DNA of 17,674 nt from positions 1 to 17,674 of the forward strand of contig JAHFKE010000023.1 of NCBI GenBank assembly GCA_023245515.1, read 5' to 3'. Position numbers and translations under genes: made by a program. Origin of the DNA: Candidatus Levyibacteriota bacterium. Lineage in GTDB: Bacteria; Patescibacteriota; Microgenomatia; Levybacterales; UBA12049. The notes beneath the pieces were generated by a model. It made no database searches, was not told the origin of the DNA, and saw only the letters and a program-made list of their open reading frames with translations. Below, piece by piece: positions 7,300 to 15,195 of the stretch (positions are counted from its first letter, which is position 1; each line of letters begins with the position of its first letter).

Positions 7300-7353
7300 C
7301 CCGCTTGCGATTTCGCAGCGTGGAAGGTAGAGGATATTAAAAAGAACCCCTAA
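7300..7353 (+). pseudogene. Displaced duplicate of the topA 3' end
   Basis: Read in the +1 frame relative to topA, this segment encodes PACDFAAWKVEDIKKNP and a stop, nearly identical to the true TopA end PACDFAAWKIEDIKKT. Apart from one Ile/Val change, the aligned codons differ only at synonymous positions. It is separated from topA by a GC-rich palindromic piece (about 7276-7303, with GGCGAG/CTCGCC). It looks like the tail of a second, diverged topA left by recombination. It has no start of its own. Confidence 0.75.
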
Positions 7354-7432
7354 TCCCATTCTGGGAGGAACTAGATCCCGCATTGCAGAAGAAGTTGAAG
7401 ATATAGAAATCAGCGTAATAGTATATTTCTGA

Positions 7433-7438
7433 TATAAT
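7433..7438 (+). promoter_or_regulatory. -10 box that decides the start at 7446
   Basis: A perfect TATAAT ends 7 nt before the ATG at 7446. The in-frame upstream ATG at 7437 overlaps this box and would lie before the transcription start. No good -35 at 16-18 bp is seen. Confidence 0.6.
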
Positions 7439-7445
7439 GCTGTTT

Positions 7446-7949
7446 ATGAATGTAGAATCAAGAAGTGGAGAGCCTAAGTTTCATAGATTTGTTGCGCCCT
7501 TATCGCCCCAGACATTCGAGCTTTTGCAGTTTACTGCGCCTATTGCAGGCTATAATACTACCGATACTTATAATCGGGCAATTCAGTGCTTTGCATTTTG
7601 GAAAGGCGAGTCTGTCATAGGGCATGCAATAGATGAGCCGGTGGGACTTTTTTATGGAGATTCTGAGGACAAAGAGGAACCTAAGCCAATTGAGCTTAGG
7701 CAGATTGTAGACTTATCGGAAAGAGTTGCTTCGGTTTCAGTTAAGATAACAGACAAGACGGCAAAAGACTTATCATTTCTTGGCGGTTTAATGAACACGC
7801 CTCCAGAAGAGCAAGTTGATCCTGCTATTCAATTTTATGCTCAATTAATGGAGCACAGTTTTAATGGGGATAAAATTTTACTTAAGAAGGGGGACCGTTT
7901 TGAGAGGTTAATAATGAGACCTGAAGACAAGCCTGACAAGAATAAGTAA
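7446..7949 (+). CDS. Hypothetical protein, possible tandem ribbon-helix-helix
   Basis: The 167-aa product (starting MNVESRSGEPKF) has no membrane segment. Two segments share a layout: a short strand ending in a polar turn, a helix, a turn and a second helix. They are about 12-62 (FVAPLSPQTFELLQFTAPI... TDTYNRAIQCFAFW) and about 94-156 (ASVSVKITDKTAKDLSFLG... VDPAIQFYAQLMEH). This resembles ribbon-helix-helix units in which strand-helix-helix precedes a short basic or acidic tail, so a single-chain RHH-like DNA-binding protein is possible. That is an inference from pattern only. An upstream in-frame ATG at 7437 is rejected because it overlaps the -10 box. It is convergent with the next gene, 11 nt away, with no clear terminator between. 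Confidence 0.75.
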   Translation: MNVESRSGEPKFHRFVAPLSPQTFELLQFTAPIAGYNTTDTYNRAIQCFAFWKGESVIGHAIDEPVGLFYGDSEDKEEPKPIELRQIVDLSERVASVSVKITDKTAKDLSFLGGLMNTPPEEQVDPAIQFYAQLMEHSFNGDKILLKKGDRFERLIMRPEDKPDKNK

Positions 7950-7960
7950 CTTTTGAGATA

Positions 7961-8290
7961 TTATTTTGGGCAGACGAATTCACATTTAGGCCCGCTGCGT
8001 CCCACATATGATCCATCTGGGCATTGTCTCGCATCGGCTGTGCATACAACTCCGCCACCCTGAGGCATAGATGGTTGTGTTCGAGGGGATAGCATTTCAG
8101 GAGGAATTTGAGGCTGCTTCTGGGAATTGATATAAAACGTACCTGCTATAAGCACCAGAACGATAAGAACGAGTAATAGCCAGTTAATTTTGCCGGTATT
8201 TTTCTCCCAGAACGTAGGTGCTCTCAGAAGCTTTTCTTCAGGAGGTGGAGGAAGTTCTTGTGATGGGTCTAGATGAGCAGGACTGTCCAT
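7961..8290 (-). CDS. Small membrane-anchored protein with Cys-rich surface tail
   Basis: The 109-aa product has a cytoplasmic Pro/Glu-rich N-terminus (1-35), one membrane segment (about 36-53, WLLLVLIVLVLIAGTFYI), a Gln/Pro-rich spacer and an outside tail VCTADARQCPDGSYVGRSGPKCEFVCP with four Cys. I recognise this CPDGSYVGRxGPxCEF motif as recurrent on CPR surface proteins; its function is unknown, and a small disulfide-stabilised fold is likely. On the minus strand a TATAAT (8314-8309) lies 18 nt before the ATG at 8290, which leaves a leader of about 11 nt. A gene-specific Shine-Dalgarno is not seen. Transcription runs toward, and converges with, the 167-aa gene. Confidence 0.85.
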   Translation of the reverse strand: MDSPAHLDPSQELPPPPEEKLLRAPTFWEKNTGKINWLLLVLIVLVLIAGTFYINSQKQPQIPPEMLSPRTQPSMPQGGGVVCTADARQCPDGSYVGRSGPKCEFVCPK

Positions 8291-8360
8291 ACACCAAGTA
8301 TGCGAGAAATTATACGCTACGTCAAGTTAGAGATTTCTCTACTCCACTTTACATTTATTT

Positions 8361-8533
8361 TCGTCATCCTGGTAATCCGCCGGTCGGCGGAGCATCCAGG
8401 ATCGCTTACCGCAGTAACGAGAGTCTGCCTGTCGGCAGACAGGGATTCTGGATCGCGTCAAACGCGACTAACCAAGTTTGACTTGGCGCAGTTCGCCTCG
8501 CTGAAGCTTTGGCGAAGCTGGCCAGAATGACGA
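8361..8533 (+). repeat. 173-bp hairpin-cluster element with 12-bp terminal inverted repeats (MITE/REP-like)
   Basis: The ends TCGTCATCCTGG (8361-8372) and CCAGAATGACGA (8522-8533) are inverted repeats matching at 11 of 12 positions. Inside are seven hairpins in a row: CCGCCG/CGGCGG (8377-8390), TTAC/GTAA, GTCTGCC/GGCAGAC (about 8423-8440), CGCG/CGCG, CCAAGT/ACTTGG, GGCG/CGCC and AGCTT/AAGCT. ATCCTGG/CCAGGAT (8366-8402) closes the first arm, and ATTCTGG/CCAGAAT (8445-8528) closes the last four. No transposase is encoded. It sits between the promoter region of the minus gene and the methyltransferase promoter. Confidence 0.75.
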
Positions 8534-8575
8534 TAGAGATTGCACTGGCTTGAAGCTTGAGGCTGGTATATGTTG

Positions 8576-8581
8576 TATAAT
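8576..8581 (+). promoter_or_regulatory. -10 box that decides the start at 8588
   Basis: A perfect TATAAT lies 6 nt before the ATG at 8588. The in-frame ATG at 8570 is upstream of the box and so would not be transcribed from this promoter. Confidence 0.65.
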
Positions 8582-8587
8582 ACTTTC

Positions 8588-9136
8588 ATGATCAAGCTGA
8601 GTGCAAAAGAGCTTCGTGTGACCGAAGCAGTAGAAGAGCAGAAGAAGCTTCTTAAGAAAAATCCGATTTATATTATTGTCGATAATGTGCTCGATACCTA
8701 TAACATCGGATCGATTTTCAGACTTGCGGATGCTGTGGCAGTTGAGAAAGTCTATCTTTGCGGAGGAAGTGAGACCCCTCCGAATTCGCGTATCAAGAAA
8801 GCCTCTATTAACACGACTGAATGGGTAGATTGGGAGTACGCGGAGACCGCTGTCTCCGCAGTTGAGAGTTTAAGGTTGAAAATTGAGAATTTAATGGTCG
8901 TTTCTGTTGAGCAGAGTGAGAAAAGCATTCCTTATGATTCGATCGATTATACATTTCCGGTAGCTCTCATAATAGGGCATGAGACAGATGGGGTATCTCC
9001 AGAGGCGATGGATGCGTCTGATTTTATAGCAGAGATGCCGATGTGGGGAGTCAATATAAGTCTGAATGTGATGGTTAGTTTGGGAATAGTTTTATATAAA
9101 GTAGCTGAAAGAATGTCGAAGGCCGGAGGGAAATGA
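8588..9136 (+). CDS. SpoU/TrmH-family RNA 2'-O-ribose methyltransferase
   Basis: The 182-aa product matches the SPOUT fold, which uses SAM to methylate a ribose 2'-OH in tRNA or rRNA. Motif 1 is DTYNIGSIFRLADA (N39, R45), motif 2 LIIGHETDGVS (127-137), and motif 3 MPMWGVNISLNVMVSLGIVLYK (150-171), which forms the SAM-binding trefoil knot. There is no extra N-terminal substrate-binding domain, so it is a minimal TrmH-like enzyme; the target nucleotide cannot be inferred. The start at 8588 (MIKLSAKELR) is chosen because a perfect -10 box lies 6 nt before it; the earlier ATG at 8570 gives six extra residues. Its stop codon abuts the stop of the convergent next gene with no spacer. Confidence 0.92.
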   Translation: MIKLSAKELRVTEAVEEQKKLLKKNPIYIIVDNVLDTYNIGSIFRLADAVAVEKVYLCGGSETPPNSRIKKASINTTEWVDWEYAETAVSAVESLRLKIENLMVVSVEQSEKSIPYDSIDYTFPVALIIGHETDGVSPEAMDASDFIAEMPMWGVNISLNVMVSLGIVLYKVAERMSKAGGK

Positions 9137-9844
9137 CTATTTCGTACGCCCACCGTAACAGGTTTTTGACATTACTGAAAGTTTGTAGAGGAGTCCTGCC
9201 GGATTTTGATTAGGAGTTTGTCCTGGGTGAGCTAAATTCTTCACCTTAATGCTGAGCGTGTTTGAGCCATCTTTTATATTTTTTGTGAGATCAAAATCAG
9301 TTTTTGTTGCCATTATTGCGCTAGATGAACCTGTTTTTGAGAAAAGTTCAGCTCCATTGAGGGAGATCCAGTATTCCGTGTCGGCTGCTATGCTCAAGGT
9401 TGCGCGAGTTGGCTTGCCTGTATAGAAAGCCTTCTTGAAGGTTTTGGTCTCGTCAACGCCTGGGTTCTCTACAAAATATGAGCTCCAAATCCATGTGGCT
9501 CCCAGAATAGAAGCGGGCCATTGTGGAGGAGGTGGTACATATGTCGCTTGTGCATGTGACCCGTCTTCGAGGGTATTACTCGTGTCACTTACCATGACGC
9601 ATTCACCTGCCGCTATTAAGAATACTTGAGCAACTGGGGTGAGCGTAGCGCCGGGGAAAGTATAAAGCTGAAGATTATCCTTCTGGCCTCCTCCTCCTGG
9701 ATTGACTACGGCGGTAATTCTATTTTCTGAGCTTGGAATTCTTATCGGCAGGGTTCCTCCCGCGAACTCATATGCGATAGTAATTAATATCACGAGAATA
9801 CCTATGACAAAAAATCTGCCTGCCTTTCCACTTCCTAATCTCAT
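9137..9844 (-). CDS. Membrane-anchored exported protein with sugar-binding-like C-terminal domain
   Basis: The 235-aa product has a basic start, one membrane anchor (about 8-28, GRFFVIGILVILITIAYEF) and an exported remainder. A Gly/Pro-containing linker leads to a C-terminal beta-rich domain (about 110-230) beginning ILGATWIWSS and including TFKKAFYTGKPTRATLSIAAD, YWISLNG and DGSNTLSIKVKN. This pattern resembles the galactose-binding-like N-terminal domain of alpha-L-rhamnosidases and similar modules, here without a catalytic domain. A surface glycan-binding role is inferred. The start is backed by TTGATT, an 18-bp spacer and TAAAGT 6 nt before the ATG. It converges with the methyltransferase gene with zero bases between stops. 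Confidence 0.82.
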   Translation of the reverse strand: MRLGSGKAGRFFVIGILVILITIAYEFAGGTLPIRIPSSENRITAVVNPGGGGQKDNLQLYTFPGATLTPVAQVFLIAAGECVMVSDTSNTLEDGSHAQATYVPPPPQWPASILGATWIWSSYFVENPGVDETKTFKKAFYTGKPTRATLSIAADTEYWISLNGAELFSKTGSSSAIMATKTDFDLTKNIKDGSNTLSIKVKNLAHPGQTPNQNPAGLLYKLSVMSKTCYGGRTK

Positions 9845-9850
9845 ATCATA

Positions 9851-9880
9851 ACTTTATCATACATATCGTTTTGAAATCAA
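9851..9880 (-). promoter_or_regulatory. Promoter of the 235-aa anchored protein, leaderless geometry
   Basis: On the minus strand TTGATT (9880-9875), an 18-bp spacer and TAAAGT (9856-9851), then 6 nt to the ATG at 9844. Confidence 0.5.
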
Positions 9881-9916
9881 AAAACTGAAGTAGTGGTATT
9901 GAGAGATCGCAACTGT

Positions 9917-10969
9917 TTATTTGATGAGCCGTTCGCCGATTGATTCTCCCGTAAGGTTGCAAAGAATTGCAATGGCAAGGATAGGGGCAATTGAGACTAC
10001 TTGAATCTTGCTACTCTCAGCTATCTCTCTCTGAGTCGCCTCGTCTTGAAGGATACTATCAGTTATAATAACACGGTCATAAGCCGAGTTCTCAATTCTT
10101 TCTACCGCGCTTTGACCACCTTTTCTGGAGAGCAATCCATGTGTCGCGACAATATTAACGCTTCTTGCGCCATGCTTTTTATATTCATAGGCGGCATTCG
10201 CTGCTGAACCTGCAGTATCAATCATGTCTTCTACCACCCATAAATCTCTTCCTTCTACATTGCCTGCAATAAAGAGAGCTTTTGTTTCATTGGGGTCGTC
10301 GGTATGTCTTTTATACAAGACAGCCATATTTTTTGCAGAGGGCATCCTGTTTAAAAAAGGTTCTCCACGTTTGGCACCACTTGCGTCTGCCGTGGCGATA
10401 TCTACATCTGTAAGACCAGTTCCTATCATGGCAGGTATGAGAGCAGGGGTTGCATAGACATTGTCCCATGGTTCATCTATGGCGCCCATGGTTGCTTCAT
10501 TATGAAGGTCAACAGTGAGAAGGCTTTGGAAACCTGAATGAATAAGATTCCTTGCTCTTCGCGCTGCGCTAATTGGTTGTCTTCCTAGTCTTTTATCCTC
10601 TCTTGCGAAGGCCATATAGGGAAGCACGGCAGTTCTTCTGTCAGAGCTTGCTCTACGTGCTGCATCAACAATATCTTCAAGTTCTAGGGCTGCAAGCGTA
10701 GGGTTTGGAGCCTCTGATTGCATAATGAAAACATCTTTCCTTCTGACACTTTGAGGTATTTGAACAATAGGTGCTCCATCGGCAAAATAGCCCTTTACTG
10801 CTTTGTACACAGGTTTATCAAGAAGTGCTCCCACTTCCTCAGCCAGAGGTATATTACCGTTGCCTGTTACAATTTCAAATTCTGGAAGATTTGGATGATC
10901 TTTAAATTGCGCGTAAAGCTCTTGGGATGTGGTGGGTAGGGTGGGTGCGTATGTTAACCGTTCTGCCAT
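9917..10969 (-). CDS. prs: Ribose-phosphate pyrophosphokinase (PRPP synthetase)
   Basis: Prs transfers pyrophosphate from ATP to ribose 5-phosphate, making PRPP for nucleotide synthesis and salvage in the cytoplasm. The 350-aa product has the family landmarks: ADGAPIVQIPQSVRRKDVFIMQS (about 64-86), the ATP-site stretch LPYMAFAREDKR (116-127), TVDLHNE (152-158), the flexible-loop KRH (220-222) and the PRPP-binding loop VVEDMIDTAGS (245-255; usual form VDDMIDTGGT). It is slightly longer than most homologues (about 310-320 aa) because of an N-terminal extension and small insertions. An extended -10 (TGATAGAAT, -10 at 10987-10982) lies 12 nt before the ATG at 10969, leaving a leader of only about 5-6 nt. 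It is divergent from the rRNA promoter. Confidence 0.95.
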   Translation of the reverse strand: MAERLTYAPTLPTTSQELYAQFKDHPNLPEFEIVTGNGNIPLAEEVGALLDKPVYKAVKGYFADGAPIVQIPQSVRRKDVFIMQSEAPNPTLAALELEDIVDAARRASSDRRTAVLPYMAFAREDKRLGRQPISAARRARNLIHSGFQSLLTVDLHNEATMGAIDEPWDNVYATPALIPAMIGTGLTDVDIATADASGAKRGEPFLNRMPSAKNMAVLYKRHTDDPNETKALFIAGNVEGRDLWVVEDMIDTAGSAANAAYEYKKHGARSVNIVATHGLLSRKGGQSAVERIENSAYDRVIITDSILQDEATQREIAESSKIQVVSIAPILAIAILCNLTGESIGERLIK

Positions 10970-11038
10970 TGGTTCATGTACATTCTATCAGCCTCTACTT
11001 AATCCGTAAAGGAGGAAAATCCGGGCAAATTTCGCGCA

Positions 11039-11066
11039 TTGACAGGATCAGAAAATACACTATAAT
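11039..11066 (+). promoter_or_regulatory. Strong rRNA promoter
   Basis: Perfect TTGACA (11039-11044), a 16-bp spacer and perfect TATAAT (11061-11066): the only promoter in the window with both consensus hexamers at near-ideal spacing. Predicted start is about 11073, some 350 nt before the mature 16S. Confidence 0.8.
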
Positions 11067-11104
11067 GATTAGACGGTATGTGAAGTCTTTGTCAAACGAG
11101 GTAG

Positions 11105-11128
11105 CCTCGCCTTTGGCGGGGTTTTTTT
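11105..11128 (+). terminator. Terminator-like hairpin in the rRNA leader
   Basis: CCTCGCC (11105-11111) pairs with GGCGGGG (11115-11121) around TTT and is followed by seven T (11122-11128). It lies only about 30-55 nt after the predicted rRNA transcription start, upstream of the boxA-like site. It could be an attenuator or end a short RNA. No other plus-strand gene lies upstream to use it. Confidence 0.65.
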
Positions 11129-11422
11129 GTTTCAAGACGTTCACGTTCTTCATCCCTCAGTAGGAAGTTTGTTGGATGAGTAAAGTTTTATGACTTTACA
11201 CTTCAGATCTTTGAAAATTGAAGATACACTTTATATCTGACTTCGGTCGTTTAGTAGGCGGCTGGATTCAGAAACAAATTCAGCATTTTTGTGTAAGGCA
11301 TAAATGTTGGACAATCAAGATGTGGTAGGAATTTTTATCAGGTTTTTCCTTTATTTCAACGCAAGTTGAAGCAGAAAAAGAAACCTGACACAGGATTTTA
11401 GAAATCTTAGGATTTCTTTAAT
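11129..11422 (+). promoter_or_regulatory. Pre-16S leader with boxB/boxA-like antitermination signals and processing helices
   Basis: A 7-bp hairpin GTAAAGT/ACTTTAC (11180-11199, boxB-like) is followed by ATCTTTGAAAATTGAA (11207-11222), close to the boxA form seen in many bacterial rRNA leaders. GGAC plus the 19-nt strand at 11313-11331 is the 5' half of the RNase III stem. Further hairpins are TCAGGTTT/AAACCTGA (11338-11388) with TTCAAC/GTTGAA inside, and GAAATC/GATTTC (11401-11416). No protein gene is seen. Confidence 0.6.
11309..11331 (+). other. 5' strand of the 16S RNase III processing stem
   Basis: GGAC and the following 19 nt (11313-11331) are perfectly complementary to 13150-13168, with GTCC at 13171-13174 completing the helix after a 2-nt bulge. 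The two strands bracket the mature 16S alone. Confidence 0.85.
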
Positions 11423-12913
<1,491 letters not shown>

Positions 12914-13207
12914 CTTTTTATAAAATTCTCTGATTTCTGTAAGGCGTCAGCGAAAATCTGTAAAGGGGAAGGGGAAGACAAAGAACTTATTTGATACAGT
13001 TTTCGGACTGGATTAAAGAGGGAAATGTATGGCAACAGGGGAAGTGATTGGCTCCTGATTATGTTCGCCAACCGGTTTTCCGGACTTTCTATCAATTCTG
13101 CTTGCAGAGTGAAGTAGGACACTTAGAACATAATGAATCTAATCTCGCCTTCCTACCACATCTTGATTGAGTCCTTAAGGATTCGGAGTGTATTTTCAAT
13201 GCAAAGT
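12914..13207 (+). other. 16S downstream spacer with 3' strand of the processing stem
   Basis: About 290 nt with no tRNA, 23S or 5S and no convincing ORF. The 3' half of the RNase III stem is at 13150-13174. The rest is probably structured pre-rRNA spacer; I see no other feature. Confidence 0.7.
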
Positions 13208-13231
13208 AACCCCGCTAGGCGGGGTTTTTTT
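13208..13231 (+). terminator. Intrinsic terminator of the 16S unit
   Basis: AACCCCGC (13208-13215) pairs with GCGGGG (13219-13224) around TAG, followed by seven T (13225-13231). The T run is on the plus strand only, so it ends the 16S transcript and not the convergent kinase-like gene. Confidence 0.88.
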
Positions 13232-13241
13232 GTGTCTATTT

Positions 13242-14852
13242 TTATGACTTCTTGGGGATGCGTAGGGCAAAGACGGCTTCTGATTTATCCTCATCATACT
13301 TCATGGCAAGTGGCAGCGATAATGTTTCTGTTATCTGCTTGACGATAAATCCTTCTAAGCCTGATCCTATCTGGAGATTTGTTTTGTTATTAAGCGTGTC
13401 ATAGTAGGGTATTAGTATTGCTTTTAGCTCCTCTTCTTTGAGTAGGGGGCAACTACCAGCGATGTGGACAAGTACCGATTCTTGTTCCGCTCGTTCCACA
13501 TTAAGAGTAACATGAGGAGTCGTTTCATTGGAAGCAAGGAGAATGGCGATATCAAGAAGTTTTTGAATCGCGAACTCTATTTGTCTGACGTCACAACTCA
13601 CAGTAAAGAAGGGTCCGGTTAGTTGTTCAGGTTTGACCGGATAATTCTTAACTGTTAGAGGGGCAATATCTTTTTCGCCAAAATTAGGAAGCGCAAAATT
13701 GATAGCGACATCCCATCTTTTCGCAAAGTCTTCATTGAGTGTAACGATCTGCTTGCATAACTGGGCAAGGTCAATTGGCCCCGCTTCATGTTTCTCAGCA
13801 TATGTTTTTATCAGTGGCAAAATATAAATGTCTTTTTCAATCTTCTCAAGGAGGAGTAGGTTTTCTTTCGTTTTCTTTTCTTCAATTTTACCCAATTGTT
13901 TTTTTATTCTTTGCATCAGCGCATCATACCTTGCTCTCGCTCTGTCACGCGTCACAGTTGTAGAGCTCTCGGTAGAGGCATTAACATAACTGATGATAAA
14001 GCTAATCTCAGTTATTGCCTTTGCATCATCAGGGCGCGTGATTGGTTGTGCTTGTATCGTGATCTGTTTTTGTGGAATAGGGGATCTCATAAGAGTGAAT
14101 TCCCCAATAAATTTATCCACTTTTCCTTCAGGGAAGAATGTCTCTTTTGTCAATAATTTGTTATTCTGGTTTTTGAGGAGAAGGACATTAAAGAGTAATT
14201 TTTCCAATAATTCTGAGCGTGATTGCTGAAGCATCCGAGCTGCCGCATCATTGACTGAAATAATAAAAAATTCAGAATCAGTGATGATTACCATCTCATT
14301 GAGATTGCTGAATATAGCATCATCCGTTGCCAGTCTTTTTTTAAGACGTCTCGAGAGAATATCTTTTGCGTGGTACTGCTGGGCAACTATGTACGAAAGA
14401 GGAATGATGGAGATCAAAGATATAACTTGCAAAACGATCGTAGTAGGATCTTCAAGGAGTATTGCAGCAATGCTCTGATAGAGGGATATATCTATAAAAA
14501 TGATGATAAAGGAAATAAGTAAAAAGAGCATCGCGATGGGGAAGCTGAAGATGAAGCTTACGCCTATCATGAAGAGATGGATGAGGGCAAAAAAGGGACT
14601 ATGGATATTTCCTGTTGAGATAACAACTAATTGCACAAAGATAGTTCCTCCAACCAAAAAGAACCACTTGTCATAAGGGTTGGTAAATATTTGCCAGGAA
14701 TTTCTTGCTGAGCGATACGTTCCGATCAGAAGAAGGGTGACAGGCACCACGAGGGCTTTCTGTAAGACAATTGGAGCTGAAGCTAGGTGGTCAAGGAAAA
14801 CAACATACAATGAAGAAAGGAAAAAAAGAATAAGGGCAATGAGAATGTCCAT
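13242..14852 (-). CDS. Membrane histidine-kinase-like protein with degenerate catalytic sites (pseudokinase)
   Basis: The 536-aa product has about six N-terminal membrane helices (1-160), a PAS-like domain (about 177-291, DDAIFSNLNEMVIITDSE...SVNDAAARML), a DHp-like helical pair (about 303-365) and a HATPase_c-like domain (about 375-536). The G2-like stretch GSGLEGFIVKQITE (496-509) is clear, matching GTGLGLSIVK of active kinases. However, no His is present in the first DHp helix (RARYDALMQRIKKQL), the N-box Asn positions read K431 and I435 (QKLLDIA for xNLLxNA), and the G1 DxGxG reads IAGSCPLL. It therefore probably senses a membrane or PAS signal without autophosphorylation, or signals through a partner. 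No response regulator is adjacent. TAGACA, 18 bp and TATACT lie 9 nt before the ATG. Confidence 0.85.
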   Translation of the reverse strand: MDILIALILFFLSSLYVVFLDHLASAPIVLQKALVVPVTLLLIGTYRSARNSWQIFTNPYDKWFFLVGGTIFVQLVVISTGNIHSPFFALIHLFMIGVSFIFSFPIAMLFLLISFIIIFIDISLYQSIAAILLEDPTTIVLQVISLISIIPLSYIVAQQYHAKDILSRRLKKRLATDDAIFSNLNEMVIITDSEFFIISVNDAAARMLQQSRSELLEKLLFNVLLLKNQNNKLLTKETFFPEGKVDKFIGEFTLMRSPIPQKQITIQAQPITRPDDAKAITEISFIISYVNASTESSTTVTRDRARARYDALMQRIKKQLGKIEEKKTKENLLLLEKIEKDIYILPLIKTYAEKHEAGPIDLAQLCKQIVTLNEDFAKRWDVAINFALPNFGEKDIAPLTVKNYPVKPEQLTGPFFTVSCDVRQIEFAIQKLLDIAILLASNETTPHVTLNVERAEQESVLVHIAGSCPLLKEEELKAILIPYYDTLNNKTNLQIGSGLEGFIVKQITETLSLPLAMKYDEDKSEAVFALRIPKKS

Positions 14853-14861
14853 GCTCTTTAT

Positions 14862-14891
14862 AGTATAGGTAAGGGAAGTCTTGTTTGTCTA
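14862..14891 (-). promoter_or_regulatory. Promoter of the kinase-like gene
   Basis: Minus strand TAGACA (14891-14886), 18-bp spacer, TATACT (14867-14862), then 9 nt to the ATG at 14852. It is back to back with the promoter of the 40-aa gene. Confidence 0.5.
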
Positions 14892-14894
14892 TGC

Positions 14895-14923
14895 TTGACA
14901 TATTCTCTCAGTTGAGCATTAAT
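14895..14923 (+). promoter_or_regulatory. Promoter of the 40-aa membrane peptide
   Basis: Perfect TTGACA (14895-14900), 17-bp spacer and ATTAAT (14918-14923), then 5 nt to the ATG at 14929: leaderless geometry. Confidence 0.55.
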
Positions 14924-14928
14924 TAGGT

Positions 14929-15051
14929 ATGGCAGAAAATAATTTCGATGCTTTACAAAAACAGAATAAAAGGCTTCTATTTGCTGTCTTAATAGCTGCT
15001 TTTGGGCTTCTGCTTTTTATTGCTTTCTCCCGTACGCTTCCATGGTCTTAA
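14929..15051 (+). CDS. 40-aa single-pass membrane peptide
   Basis: The frame reads MAENNFDALQKQNKRLLFAV, continues through a hydrophobic segment (about 17-34) and ends SRTLPWS and TAA. A polar, charged N-terminus, one membrane helix and a short positively charged end suggest a small inner-membrane protein. No family is recognised. A consensus -35 and AT-rich -10 at the usual distance before the ATG support it despite its length. It diverges from the kinase-like gene; whether it partners it is only a guess from position. Confidence 0.6.
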   Translation: MAENNFDALQKQNKRLLFAVLIAAFGLLLFIAFSRTLPWS

Positions 15052-15082
15052 AGCTCGTCAACTTGCCACTGCCTCGTGATGG

Positions 15083-15195
15083 TTAGCCTCAAAAACTTGC
15101 TACCGAGGCTAGGGTGTGGTAAGATTATGGGCAGTAGGTATGCGGCACCAGATACAATACTATATCTGGTAGCCAGGTACCGGCTGGTACCTGGC
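15083..15195 (+). other. Three strong hairpins leading into tRNA-Cys
   Basis: TTAGCCTC/GAGGCTAG (15083-15112), ACCAGATA/TATCTGGT (15147-15170, 8 bp, 8-nt loop) and GCCAGGTACC/GGTACCTGGC (15172-15195, 10 bp, 4-nt loop). The last helix takes in the first three bases of the mature tRNA. No ORF is seen here. The region may be a structured tRNA precursor leader or an unrecognised small RNA. Confidence 0.6.

Noticed and set aside
7354..7379. TCCCA/TGGGA hairpin after the duplicated topA tail as a terminator
   Set aside because: The stem is short and no T run follows it, so termination cannot be supported.
7437..7445. Upstream ATG as start of the 167-aa protein
   Set aside because: The ATG overlaps the TATAAT box; the ATG at 7446 lies 7 nt after it, matching neighbouring genes.
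8218..8530. Two plus-strand open frames of 85-87 codons
   Set aside because: They run through the hairpin-cluster element and the N-terminus of the minus-strand Cys-tail gene; the translation reflects palindromes, and no promoter or Shine-Dalgarno is seen.
10927..11163. 78-codon plus-strand frame
   Set aside because: It overlaps the prs start and the rRNA promoter and reads through the leader terminator; no initiation signal.
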